From positions 1-33,393 of IMG/VR virus record IMGVR_UViG_3300021963_000403: a DNA stretch of 33,393 nt. One strand, given 5' to 3'. The stretch is from a virus. Below the pieces are notes generated by a model, which saw only the letters and a list, made by a program, of their open reading frames with translations, ran no database searches and was not told where the DNA came from. Position 1 is the first letter of the stretch, and each line of letters starts with the position of its first letter. Shown here piece by piece: positions 9,201-16,220 of the stretch. The position numbers and the translations under genes were made by a program.

Positions 9201-10965
9201 TACTTTCAACCTCATTCTGAACAAGTTCTTTAAATGTGGTGGCAGTAGTTGTAGCACCGGCTTTACCAAGTGCTCTTAATGCTAACTTATTTAACAACCC
9301 TTTACTTCCTACTACATTTCTAAGACCAAGTTCTTCAAGAACAGCACCTGTTATACCAATAGGTATCATAACTGCATTCTTCTCATTCTCTGAAATATCT
9401 TTAAACGCAGGATTTTTTTCCATCTCCTGTGCAACGCCATCGCTGACTTGAGCATAAAATGCAGCCGTTGTTAATGCTCTGCCCGGTAATCCTCCACCTA
9501 TTGCGTTTACCATTGCAGGTAAAGATTTCATTACACCTGCATATGCTCCACCCCAAAAACCTTCTTCTTTTAAACGAGTCCATTCTGTAGTAGTAGTAGG
9601 GTCTCCAAGTACAACTCGGTTCCCTTCTCTTACAGCCGGCAATACATCAGCTTTAACTTGCTTCTTACCTAAGTCTCTTATCTTACTTTCTATTTTGTCT
9701 TTTTCAGTTTGAGTTAAAGAGTTTAACCATTTATCCGGAGATTGCCCTATGCTTGGTTCTCCTATTTTTAATTCTTTTGCTATACGTAATGACTCTGACT
9801 TCCATTCTTCAGGAGCCATTAACATATCCTTTGGCAAAAGACCAATACCCAAATCTATTACACTACTTGCCGCACCTGCAGCAATACTTGATGCTCCCTC
9901 TAACAACCAATTCCAAGTACCCCCTAAAAAGGTTCCTTGTTGTGATTTCATATTAGCATATTTGCCAACAGCTTTATCCAAATACTTGGACTCAGTTTCA
10001 ATTTTATTTTGTCTTGATATTAATTGTTGTCTTTGTGCTTCTAAATCTTTTTGTTTTTGTAACACAGCTTGAGACTTAGCTATATACTCAGGACTGTTTT
10101 TTAAAGCCTGAGGAACTTTTGCCAAATCAGAATACTCTGTTTCTAATTGTGTTCTTTGTTTTAAGAAACTACCCATCTCTTGATTAAGATTAGTAGCATC
10201 ATTATTTACTTTCTTAATAGACTCGTCTACTTCTTTTTGTGTATCAAATTTTTTATTCTCAGCAGCATATGACCTTTCAATAGTTGAAAGACCTTTTACT
10301 TGGGCAGAATTATCTTTAATAAACTTTTTTAATTTCTCAGACTCAGACACAGCTTTTGAACTAAAGAATGGGTCTAATGAAACCTCAATTGTTTTACCAT
10401 TAGGAGCAGTCGCTGTCATCCAATCCCCTGTAGCACCTGATTCTTCAAATTTAAAGCCAAGGTCAGCAAATTGGTAATTCATTTTAGGTACAACAAACTC
10501 TTCGTTCTTATTAATTAACTCAGGAGTTATTGTCTGTAATGAAGGCTCAAGAAAGTCTAATGGCTGTTTAGTCTTAGGTTTAGGCTTCGCCCCTATTAAA
10601 GGAGTGGTCTCAAACGTTGGAAGTTGTTTTTGTGATTCCAAAAAAGAAGGAGCCGATGGTAATGCCGCAACGCCAAAAGGAGACTGTCCTTTTTTTTTAA
10701 AATCCATAGGTCCCTGTTCGGGTTGAATAGGCTGAGTAGGTTGTGCAATAGGCTGCTCGGGAGTCTGAGGTGTTAAGCCTCCTCCTGAATATTTTTGTAA
10801 GAATGAGTTCTTATCTTTTGTGTAAAGACCATCACGTGAAACGACATCAAACACTTTATCTTTATAGGCTTGGTCTTGTCCCCATTTAGCCTGAAACTCC
10901 TCAAAAGACTTAGTGTATTTACCCTCTCTAACCAATACATCGTACAGTTTCTGTAACTCGTCCAT
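3208..10965 (-). CDS. giant virion/ejection protein (2585 aa), polyvalent-type, with putative metal-binding domain
   Basis: By position and size this is the analogue of the largest T7-type internal virion (ejection) protein. Residues 1-60 contain two copies of a LY-x-L-x4-GxYTK-x4-F motif. Hydrophobic, Gly/Ala-rich segments lie near residues 345-380, 565-680, 2005-2040 and 2225-2255 and could enter membrane. A Thr/Gln-rich linker (about 795-855) leads into a conserved domain (about 855-1065) with HDFYGHAE (His1014, His1019), GEENAW, HARMFSPLARRA and ETRGQNS. I know this domain from many phage proteins, but its activity is unknown. Long helical regions follow. The C-terminal 200 residues are highly charged, ending in a basic TSRRNS-type tail. 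It is the last gene of the late operon, and its stop overlaps that of the convergent nuclease gene. The role is inferred; the frame is unambiguous. Confidence 0.8.
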   Translation of the reverse strand: MDELQKLYDVLVREGKYTKSFEEFQAKWGQDQAYKDKVFDVVSRDGLYTKDKNSFLQKYSGGGLTPQTPEQPIAQPTQPIQPEQGPMDFKKKGQSPFGVAALPSAPSFLESQKQLPTFETTPLIGAKPKPKTKQPLDFLEPSLQTITPELINKNEEFVVPKMNYQFADLGFKFEESGATGDWMTATAPNGKTIEVSLDPFFSSKAVSESEKLKKFIKDNSAQVKGLSTIERSYAAENKKFDTQKEVDESIKKVNNDATNLNQEMGSFLKQRTQLETEYSDLAKVPQALKNSPEYIAKSQAVLQKQKDLEAQRQQLISRQNKIETESKYLDKAVGKYANMKSQQGTFLGGTWNWLLEGASSIAAGAASSVIDLGIGLLPKDMLMAPEEWKSESLRIAKELKIGEPSIGQSPDKWLNSLTQTEKDKIESKIRDLGKKQVKADVLPAVREGNRVVLGDPTTTTEWTRLKEEGFWGGAYAGVMKSLPAMVNAIGGGLPGRALTTAAFYAQVSDGVAQEMEKNPAFKDISENEKNAVMIPIGITGAVLEELGLRNVVGSKGLLNKLALRALGKAGATTTATTFKELVQNEVESMIAKGALTLTAAGLAEAETGAAQQIAEYGVKDIYNAIKGTKMFNNPETFTAEWVKDVAKAGAQEAVGGFIMGMPTAVSTAYTKKGFLNMSDITFRTFESAANDENIQKAFVTKLKNQVNQGEITMEQAKTTLNNYRNSVGLFKSMPENLDLEGKKNAMNLLKEKKDLENQIINKDPALVKPQKDRINAINESLTKLSEDAIQKQAANESLLLSQQSEMGLQQVGEGDQGLEVTTTGTEETITPQGTQETITQTTENGQPTTATTGPIAGNRLFNKPLTAAKEVANRYYQRVFGTERPSFAGTRKLDEARGKRIADAYIAMKDDPTNPEVRAAYDAMAKETLDQYKDFVDSGFTIEVDNEEPYANSQEMIDDLRNNNRIKIFATEAGFGSNPITEEQRQRNPLLQDSGFKDAKGNTLLVNDVFRAIHDFYGHAELGNSFGPKGEENAWNIHARMFSPLARRAMTTETRGQNSYVNFSGVNEKIDKLREEARKLREQGDEEGAKLIVDKIYQEGLFADQKIGLLPEEFSQFDEADAGDVTMRPQGLQERDMTETQVGEFEAKAKKLAEDIENFQIPSWFSATLPEGTKTSGITAEDVKKLVAKSVVEIGKLMDKGVEFAAAVKEAVKDLVDLLGEDKRDKIEQTVKEYFNKGEGVSENELPGYDALNSKVDAMIETQNKKKVDAAKIEKNVMKLVQQSAAYKNATDVQKEKLVREARKKLGLKEKSAPSVARLKTEAEAETEGQSLFQKFFGAVKKDAKVTMTEKNLLKKQIKDLARGARDAKSAWMKVSNELSKGIKELTTRGTISDTQAKNVLRKFSKVNMFSQKSIDSFIDYMTKVFANAEYSSKLSQANGLKKDISKFSKDKNKNANLRDMAQQFVKIDPSMVEDIDAYNEMAAKIKEAIKGSTIKGEKVTFANTVNIENASEYIAKTLAAQDEKIRLQKAEEIQDLMGVDVSELSYDDMMQLLDSKESITKYNEGIIRDTIQKMFDIYSSIINATIDTGKDQFNDEDVEFTKKQKALVKRFMDMDLSLLKPKEALQAVDALGNFLQNHSTAKMETVLSEYTANFNLKKLAEKGIVAQPLRKYWSERFGRYLGEQTTNLNILFEKMFKGFNRGGEVEDAMGVTKLKNNKSMGEREANNIVDKYVSQFYKKKANGEAYNSEYNSVERGLAAFMIRNVIGTAKQMEAEFNRRKELIKESIKVLSQGNDQEQRKSELYQKVYDKILKDANSIQEIKDNTDVTNLEGIDFWNKEWADKYEQLSDVAENVYNKVLDKDLNYTPDKFVKLSAETGPVELSNDESAFFNNSDGVIYKKETGVLMTAVKPETLPTNPKSGETSMYIDLSFDKNNANAMYDALIDMGTAAPIRQIEAFLNSPDFRKIVPKSEDAKILKNRVQLYVGNIRNKNPYSNDELSAVVRSLNKIASVGVGQALGGVLQPIKQVIPVAMNTLVNAGGLDMGAMFSAAKNDFINRAGYAISNRGIESQAQVESLNKLIDEASKSKGAELLKKVEKLNKWWLEKFLVNPDVFIARASWMTYYEQSLKKQGIDIKGIDYNTHEVNEEAADYAQRMVDRQQNVSDADLSGKMFSNKESSNQLLVKTLLPFASFRMNQSARLGADLAVLADKTATEEDKKIAIRSLSGFAVEMVTFKIVSAGSAILLGSAAKWALGQDEDEEERKKRINNVIKGQVTSTFTDIMSPLPVLDKAYQKGGNFLTESLLGIPKESVFSIYNVPKQDYFQSLGLFGIAADRASQLYDISKLSATGEYTDDFGKVKQISESDRQALSVLVAPAVLSNLGLAPVEANSIVRNAIKYAKKGEGKSSEETGAKQERADKKADDTSQKIEALDKLREKAKSQDEIDAIDEKVSELEATPEEKKAIAEDNKAEKEIKRDLLTDPDTGEEYDNESELKKYNPKLYNQNFGPQSEWYQDHKNEKEVQKKMNKEIRKMEDIEQGYVAPVKPKRTSRRNSDGTIKSSTFKRVRKDANGNVISSFTSTKN

Positions 10966-10987
10966 AGTATATTTTTAATGTCGTTTA

Positions 10988-12829
10988 TTAAATATCATCC
11001 AACTCACCTGCTCCGCTTGCTATAACTCCTGACTTTATAAGTGCTTTTATATTAGCAGCTTTTTGAGTAGGAGTTGCCCCTGCAGGATTTGCTTTAATCC
11101 ATTGTTTTATTGCCTCAACAGCACCTGCTTTCTTTATGTTAAATTTAGGGGATTCTTTTTTATCTCCATTAATTATATATACATCATCTGTAAATGGAAC
11201 AAGAGAAGATTTTACTGTAACTCCCAATCCTGATAATTTAGCATTTAATGCATCTGCCGCATCTCCCTTATCTAATCCTGCAACGTCAGAATCAGCAACA
11301 ACTTTGTCAATATATTTTCCATAAACCACTGTAGGGTCTACAGGTTTTGCTTGTTCTGTAAATCCTTTTGCAGAAGTTTTTGTTTCTAATGCATTGCTTC
11401 CTATGAACTGATTAGCAAATTGTACTATTTTATCTTCCGGTAAAGAGGTACCAAATGCAGAAACCATTGCCTTAGTTAATTTTTTAGGGTCAGTTATTTT
11501 GCCATTCTCCATAAAATTATAAGGACTTGAATTACTTCCATCTGCATTTGAAATAACCATTCCTGTAGCCGTTCTGTTAACTATCTTACCTGACTTATTT
11601 GCTAAGTACTTAATTGCATTACCAATAGCAACAGGGTCTTTACCTGTTAATGCTGTAGCCATATTTTCTGCAAAGTTCTTCGCATCAGCTATTAATTGTT
11701 GATTACTTAATTCTCCTGTAGTAGGTGCTCTACGCTCTTGTAACTGAGCCTGAGGAGTTGTTTTAAGTTCTTCTTTACGAGTGTATTTAGCACGAAGTTC
11801 AGTACGCATAAAACTCTCAGATTCTTTCATTTGTTCTTCAGAAAACTGAGGAGTTGGCTGACCTGACTTAGGGTCCTTTCTCAATAAAACTTTTGCAGGA
11901 TTCTTCTTTGCTTCTGCCTCATCATATGTAAACCCGTACTGCTCACCATTAGGGGCAAACTTTTTGCTATTTGTAAGAACAGATAGTCTATCAAAAGGAT
12001 TAGTAAGAGCCGATTTTATAAATTGAGTTTCTGAATCTGTAAATTTATATAATATCTGTTTTGTTGTAGGGTCTATGTCTGTTCTACTTCTAATATCTTC
12101 TATATTTTCAATCAACCCACCACTTGATAATGAAGCCGTTTTAGCAATAGCACTTGTAACTTCTTCACCTAATCCATTTACAAAAGCGTCTGTTGCTGCA
12201 TTTGTATTAAACTTATCATACTTTCCTGCAATTTGATTTCTAAGCGTACTAACAGAAACAAACTCATTAGGGTTTTGATTCATTACGTAAACCTCTTTGC
12301 CATCTACAATTTTCTTTTCTTTATTTGCAACACTAAGTGTACCGTCTGTTGGATTTATATACAACTCAGATTTATTGAAATCAGATAATCCTTCTGCTTG
12401 ACCCATAAGCCATTGCTCTAAGTCTTGAGATTTATCTGTTTTGTATCTCTCCATTTTATCAGCAAAAACTGCCTGATATTCTTTGGTAAGATTAAATGCT
12501 TGGTCTGTTCCATCAAGAATATTTTGACGAGCAACAGTGTAATCTTTTAATTTCATTTGACCACTTTTCAATAGTCTATCTTGCATCAACATAAATTGAG
12601 AAGCATTATCTGCATACTCTAACGCCCATTGATTAGCACCTTTATGCTCACCTTGTGGAGGATTAGCTAATGTCTGACCAAATTCACGAGATGCGGCATC
12701 AATTGCAGCTTTCTTTTCTTCACGAATACGAGTTTCGTTTGAGAGCATATCGCTCATATTCTTGCCTACTTCCGCCCAATTTATTTGCGAGTCTGCACTT
12801 CGTTCTACGTATTTATAATATGTTGCCAT
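10988..12829 (-). CDS. putative internal virion (ejection) protein, T7 gp15-like position
   Basis: This 613-aa soluble protein, rich in Gln, Asn, Lys and Ala, has a helical N-terminal half (NWAEVGKNMSDMLSNETRIRE onward, given here in part) and no membrane segment that I see. It lies between the 274-aa Ala-rich protein and the 2585-aa giant, the place of T7 gp15 in the gp14-gp15-gp16 ejection set. A 22-base gap separates it from the giant gene and a 15-base gap from its upstream neighbour, so it is part of the same unit. Its low aromatic content and long helices fit a protein carried inside the capsid or channel. I base the call on order and composition, not on sequence identity. Confidence 0.6.
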   Translation of the reverse strand: MATYYKYVERSADSQINWAEVGKNMSDMLSNETRIREEKKAAIDAASREFGQTLANPPQGEHKGANQWALEYADNASQFMLMQDRLLKSGQMKLKDYTVARQNILDGTDQAFNLTKEYQAVFADKMERYKTDKSQDLEQWLMGQAEGLSDFNKSELYINPTDGTLSVANKEKKIVDGKEVYVMNQNPNEFVSVSTLRNQIAGKYDKFNTNAATDAFVNGLGEEVTSAIAKTASLSSGGLIENIEDIRSRTDIDPTTKQILYKFTDSETQFIKSALTNPFDRLSVLTNSKKFAPNGEQYGFTYDEAEAKKNPAKVLLRKDPKSGQPTPQFSEEQMKESESFMRTELRAKYTRKEELKTTPQAQLQERRAPTTGELSNQQLIADAKNFAENMATALTGKDPVAIGNAIKYLANKSGKIVNRTATGMVISNADGSNSSPYNFMENGKITDPKKLTKAMVSAFGTSLPEDKIVQFANQFIGSNALETKTSAKGFTEQAKPVDPTVVYGKYIDKVVADSDVAGLDKGDAADALNAKLSGLGVTVKSSLVPFTDDVYIINGDKKESPKFNIKKAGAVEAIKQWIKANPAGATPTQKAANIKALIKSGVIASGAGELDDI

Positions 12830-12844
12830 TGATTATTTTTTTAT

Positions 12845-13669
12845 TTATTTGGTGAACCCAAAACTTCTCATTTTCTTTAAATTACCTGCATTTTGTCTGC
12901 TCATATAATCTTGGAAGTTTTGTGCTTTCATTGCACCAACACCTGAAACATCAAATCCATATCCTGTTCCTCCTGTACTTGAACCCATCATTTGAACAGC
13001 TTGGTTAAAAGGAATTGCTTGACCATTATTCATATATTTCGGAGCCAATGTTTTATTTTGAGCAGCAGAAGCGTAATCAGATTGTAATTTAGAAAACTGT
13101 TTAGCACCCTGCGACTTTTCATATAATGGGGCAAAACTTGAAATTTGTTGAGCCATACTTGTAACGCCTTCAAACCCTTGTTGCATTGCTTGTGCTCCTA
13201 ACTCTTGGGCATTTGCCGCAGCTAATTGAGCACCTGCTACTTCTTCTAAATCTAATTGAGTTCCTACATCACGTAAACGACTATCTTCTTGTGCACTTAG
13301 TTTTTCAAGGTTACTTAACTCTTGACCCATTGCAGTTCTAATTCCTGCTTGACCTTGTTGTTGTGCTAATTGGATACGACCTGCTGTTGCAGCCGCACCT
13401 CTTTCGCTTTCCACACCTGCTTGAATAGCCTCAGCACCTTGAGAAAGCAATGCTTCTCTTTCTAATTCGTAAGGCTCTTTTTGAATAGATAACTTGTCAT
13501 AAAAGTTTACCTCTAATTTTTTACGAGCCGCTTGCATAGCTTCGTCAGCATCACGCTCTGCGTTACGCTGTGCTTCTTTTTGTTTGCCGGCTTGTACAAA
13601 TGATGCTGTGGTAGTAGCTGCTGTTGCTGCTAATCCAATTCCTGCTGCGATGGTTGTAAATGCTGCCAT
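12845..13669 (-). CDS. putative internal virion protein, T7 gp14-like position
   Basis: This 274-aa Ala/Gln-rich protein starts with a hydrophobic helix (AAGIGLAATAATTTASF, about residues 8-24), followed by long predicted coiled coil (about 25-165) and a Gly/Ser-rich C-terminus. This is the usual build of the small ejection protein that inserts in the outer membrane at infection (gp14 of T7-type phages). It is the first of three consecutive probable ejection genes and follows the GNAT gene by a single base. There is no cleavable signal peptide context. The role is inferred from composition and order. Confidence 0.62.
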   Translation of the reverse strand: MAAFTTIAAGIGLAATAATTTASFVQAGKQKEAQRNAERDADEAMQAARKKLEVNFYDKLSIQKEPYELEREALLSQGAEAIQAGVESERGAAATAGRIQLAQQQGQAGIRTAMGQELSNLEKLSAQEDSRLRDVGTQLDLEEVAGAQLAAANAQELGAQAMQQGFEGVTSMAQQISSFAPLYEKSQGAKQFSKLQSDYASAAQNKTLAPKYMNNGQAIPFNQAVQMMGSSTGGTGYGFDVSGVGAMKAQNFQDYMSRQNAGNLKKMRSFGFTK

Positions 13670-13670
13670 A

Positions 13671-14081
13671 TTATAATACTTTTATCATTTCGCCTGTATA
13701 AGAATCACCTTTTATGTATCCAAGGTCTTCGTACATTCCTATAAGACTTTCGTTTTTAATTAATGCGTAACTATATTTACTTCCTGTTTTTTTACATATA
13801 TCTGTCAACGCTGACACCAATAACTTAATGGCGTCTTTTCTTTGTGGCTTCTTGGTATATTCCTTGTTTGATATTATCCAATCTACCCACGCTACTTTGG
13901 AATTAGTAAGATACATAAATCCGGCACATACAGGGGTTTCATCATCATAAATAATTATACCACCTTTGCCGTCATTAGGTAAGAAGTCTCTTTGCGGAGC
14001 CGTCCATTCCCACTGTTTCCACCATCCTACGAGTATCTCATCGTAGTCTGTTTCGTTCAGTTCTCGTATATATAATTCCAT
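13671..14081 (-). CDS. GNAT-family N-acetyltransferase
   Basis: This 136-aa protein has the build of a small GNAT acetyltransferase, which transfers acetyl from acetyl-CoA to an amine. It shows an N-terminal strand-helix (LYIRELNETDYDEIL), a central strand pair (GGIIIYDDETPVCAGFMYL, then KVAWVDWIISNKEY) and a C-terminal NESLIGMYEDLGY segment typical of the last GNAT helix and strand. The acetyl-CoA pyrophosphate loop (normally Q/RxxGxG/A) is degenerate here (KKPQRKDA). It sits alone between tail and ejection genes, behind its own candidate promoter at 14089. Related proteins occur in structural regions of marine phages. The substrate is unknown; a virion protein or a host protein are both possible. 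Confidence 0.7.
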   Translation of the reverse strand: MELYIRELNETDYDEILVGWWKQWEWTAPQRDFLPNDGKGGIIIYDDETPVCAGFMYLTNSKVAWVDWIISNKEYTKKPQRKDAIKLLVSALTDICKKTGSKYSYALIKNESLIGMYEDLGYIKGDSYTGEMIKVL

Positions 14082-14088
14082 ATTCTTA

Positions 14089-14096
14089 CAAAGATA
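14089..14096 (-). promoter_or_regulatory. candidate Bacteroidota-type promoter (-7 element) for the acetyltransferase/ejection genes
   Basis: On the - strand this reads TATCTTTG, a full match to the TAnnTTTG -7 consensus, followed by TAAGAAT and then the GNAT start codon. It lies in the only 21-base gap of this part of the operon. No TTG is visible at the usual -33 distance, so the match is partial. The same TAnnTTTGTA pattern precedes three other late genes. Confidence 0.45.
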
Positions 14097-14102
14097 TTAA
14101 AT

Positions 14103-14909
14103 TTAAGGAAAACTTTTCATAACGTCTGACTGTACCGCAAACAATTCTACTTTAGTGTTAGACGTGTTTTCTATATTAAATGTACAATAATGACCTAAGA
14201 CTCCGTGAGACTCAGCTACTGAATTTTTAATATATAAGAAAAACGCATCTTGAATAGGTATAGGTGTTGTTCCCGGGATAGTAATATCTATGGTTAATTG
14301 GTTAACTGAATTAGGCAAATCTACCGTAATAGCTGTTACTTTACCTGCAAGTACAGGAGTGGTATAAGGAGGTAACGAAAAATACAACAAATCTCCAACG
14401 CTAATAATATTACCTATGGCAACACCAATAACAAACTTAACTATTGTACCACCGGAAGCAACCTGATAGCTTCTTCCTATACCATTGACACTTCTAAGAG
14501 CAAGCTGACCCACTGAGTTGTTACGTACAAATGCAAAGTAAGCCGCTTCTTTCTTCTCAAACCAAGATTCTTCTATAAATCCTGAGTATTGTAAATCAGT
14601 TTCTAAAGTTACTCCCCACTTGTCATCTCCCTGCAGATTGATTGTCTTGAATAATTTATTCTCAAGAGGTGCTGTATTAAATACACTTTGCAATGTAGTA
14701 GGAGTAAATGCCCCTCCCGCATCACCAATCTTTACCCACCAAGGACTATAGAACGTGTTTCTGTCTGCATTAACGTTATGACGATACAAGTCTCCTCCTT
14801 TAAAAGTATAGAAATAGTTGTTCATTCCTATCATCCAATCAGGATAATAAGAGTAGAAGGATACCCATCCTCCGACCATATCGCTATATGATAATGTATA
14901 ATTTGGCAT
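14103..14909 (-). CDS. conserved tail/structural protein (268 aa)
   Basis: This predominantly beta-type protein starts MPNYTLSYSDMVGGWVSFYS and has FYTFKGGDLYRHN and APLENKLFKTI motifs. I recognise these from conserved structural proteins of marine and crAss-like phages, where they occur next to tail genes; the exact role is not known to me. Residues about 165-235 contain a VGD...GKVTAI...QLTID...AFFLYIKNS pattern resembling a beta-barrel module also seen in the MCP and the connector protein. It follows the Cys-rich 426-aa gene with an 11-base gap. I judge it a virion tail component, with moderate certainty. Confidence 0.66.
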   Translation of the reverse strand: MPNYTLSYSDMVGGWVSFYSYYPDWMIGMNNYFYTFKGGDLYRHNVNADRNTFYSPWWVKIGDAGGAFTPTTLQSVFNTAPLENKLFKTINLQGDDKWGVTLETDLQYSGFIEESWFEKKEAAYFAFVRNNSVGQLALRSVNGIGRSYQVASGGTIVKFVIGVAIGNIISVGDLLYFSLPPYTTPVLAGKVTAITVDLPNSVNQLTIDITIPGTTPIPIQDAFFLYIKNSVAESHGVLGHYCTFNIENTSNTKVELFAVQSDVMKSFP

Positions 14910-14920
14910 AGTTGTTTATT

Positions 14921-16201
14921 TTATACGCATCCGGTATCGCAATGTGAAAATGTATCTAAATTTAATGTTGTCCCTAAATCTCCGCTAACTACGGTATATG
15001 TTGTAGTAGAAATACCTGTAGAAGTATTAGCACAAGCTGCATCGGTTATTATTCCTGTGCAATAAGCGTTTGCATAATTACTTCCTCCAAAAGTACATCC
15101 ACTTGATGTAATTATAACATAAATCTCATCCCCAAGAGAAACATTCCAAGTTCCACTTGCAGTATAATCTCTGCTTTCAACAACCAATCCATTAACATAT
15201 AAATCCATTGTGCCAACAGAACCACCTGTTTCACTATAAGACCAAGCTAAAGATGCAGTAGTTGGAGGTGCCGAACAAACTCCTAAAGCAATAACTACGC
15301 CTGCTGAATTTACTTGAAACCAATCATTACTGCCCGTAATTGAACCTGTTGCTTTATAGTATCCTGCGTTCAATGGTGTTGAGCCATATGCATCAGCATA
15401 TACAAAGTCATACAAACCAACGGTCCCCGGAGTATCAGCTAATGAAGCATTATAATAAGTTACGGTTTCTGATAAAGCACAGGCAGCTACTGAAGAGACA
15501 GCATTTACGCTTGAACTAAATCCTGTAAGAAGCACAGGACAAGCAACCGACATTTGCCAAGCAGTTCCTGAGCAAGGTCCAACTACTTCAAAGTTAATAA
15601 CTGATGGAGATGCTGTAAGTTTTGGTATAACCATTAAACAACTTCCCGGAGCAGACGCTCCTAATGACACATCCCCCGGTGCTACAGTTACACTTTGAGT
15701 GCCTCCTGTAGCAACGAATGCTGTTCCATTATAACTATATTCTATTAAAGCAGGATAAGTAGTTCCTGATATTCCACAATCCCCACTTGTCTGACCAACA
15801 TATGTAAGGTTTCCTGAAGTGCTACTTTGGTGAAGTCCATCTACAGAAGAGGTTAGTTTATTATAAACATTTGCCCCAAGTGTGGCTCTTATTCCATCAG
15901 GAACCCCATACGGGTCAAATCTTACTATAACTGCACCAATATCACCCCCTGTGCTTCCGGTGTCTAAATCAAGAAGATAAATGCCTTGACCGCCACTTGC
16001 GTTAATAGTCTCTCCGCAAGGAGTAGCACAAGTAGGGCAAGTTTGCTGTGGCAATAAGACACATTCAACCTGTTCTCTAACAATACTCCCGTTAGAATAA
16101 AACCCATCATCGGCACATATACTTAGAGCCTCATCCGTAAAGATAGCAGTTGCCGACCCAAGAGAAGGTGCGTTTAAATAATATGATGAACTTGTTGCCA
16201 T
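14921..16201 (-). CDS. Cys-rich tail-associated protein (426 aa), possible tail tip or adhesin
   Basis: This Gly/Ser/Thr-rich beta-type protein has the N-terminus YYLNAPSLGSATAIFTD, which I recall from structural proteins of uncultured aquatic phages. It is unusually rich in Cys, with a CX7CX2CX3C cluster at residues 47-62 and about a dozen more along the chain. Residues about 270-310 hold an AGYYKATG...WFQVNSAGVV motif, and residues about 313-400 resemble the last domain of the neighbouring 1624-aa protein. There is no membrane segment. Sitting between the nozzle-like gene and the 268-aa gene, it is probably on the tail surface and may touch the host. Disulfide bonding or metal binding by the Cys cluster is inferred. 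Confidence 0.62.
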   Translation of the reverse strand: MATSSSYYLNAPSLGSATAIFTDEALSICADDGFYSNGSIVREQVECVLLPQQTCPTCATPCGETINASGGQGIYLLDLDTGSTGGDIGAVIVRFDPYGVPDGIRATLGANVYNKLTSSVDGLHQSSTSGNLTYVGQTSGDCGISGTTYPALIEYSYNGTAFVATGGTQSVTVAPGDVSLGASAPGSCLMVIPKLTASPSVINFEVVGPCSGTAWQMSVACPVLLTGFSSSVNAVSSVAACALSETVTYYNASLADTPGTVGLYDFVYADAYGSTPLNAGYYKATGSITGSNDWFQVNSAGVVIALGVCSAPPTTASLAWSYSETGGSVGTMDLYVNGLVVESRDYTASGTWNVSLGDEIYVIITSSGCTFGGSNYANAYCTGIITDAACANTSTGISTTTYTVVSGDLGTTLNLDTFSHCDTGCV

Positions 16202-16220
16202 TTGTTATATTTTAATTTAA

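Noticed and set aside
3452-10072. Several + strand frames of 60-107 codons opposite the giant gene
   Set aside because: They are antisense shadows of the - strand coding sequence with Ser/Leu-rich translations and no operon context.
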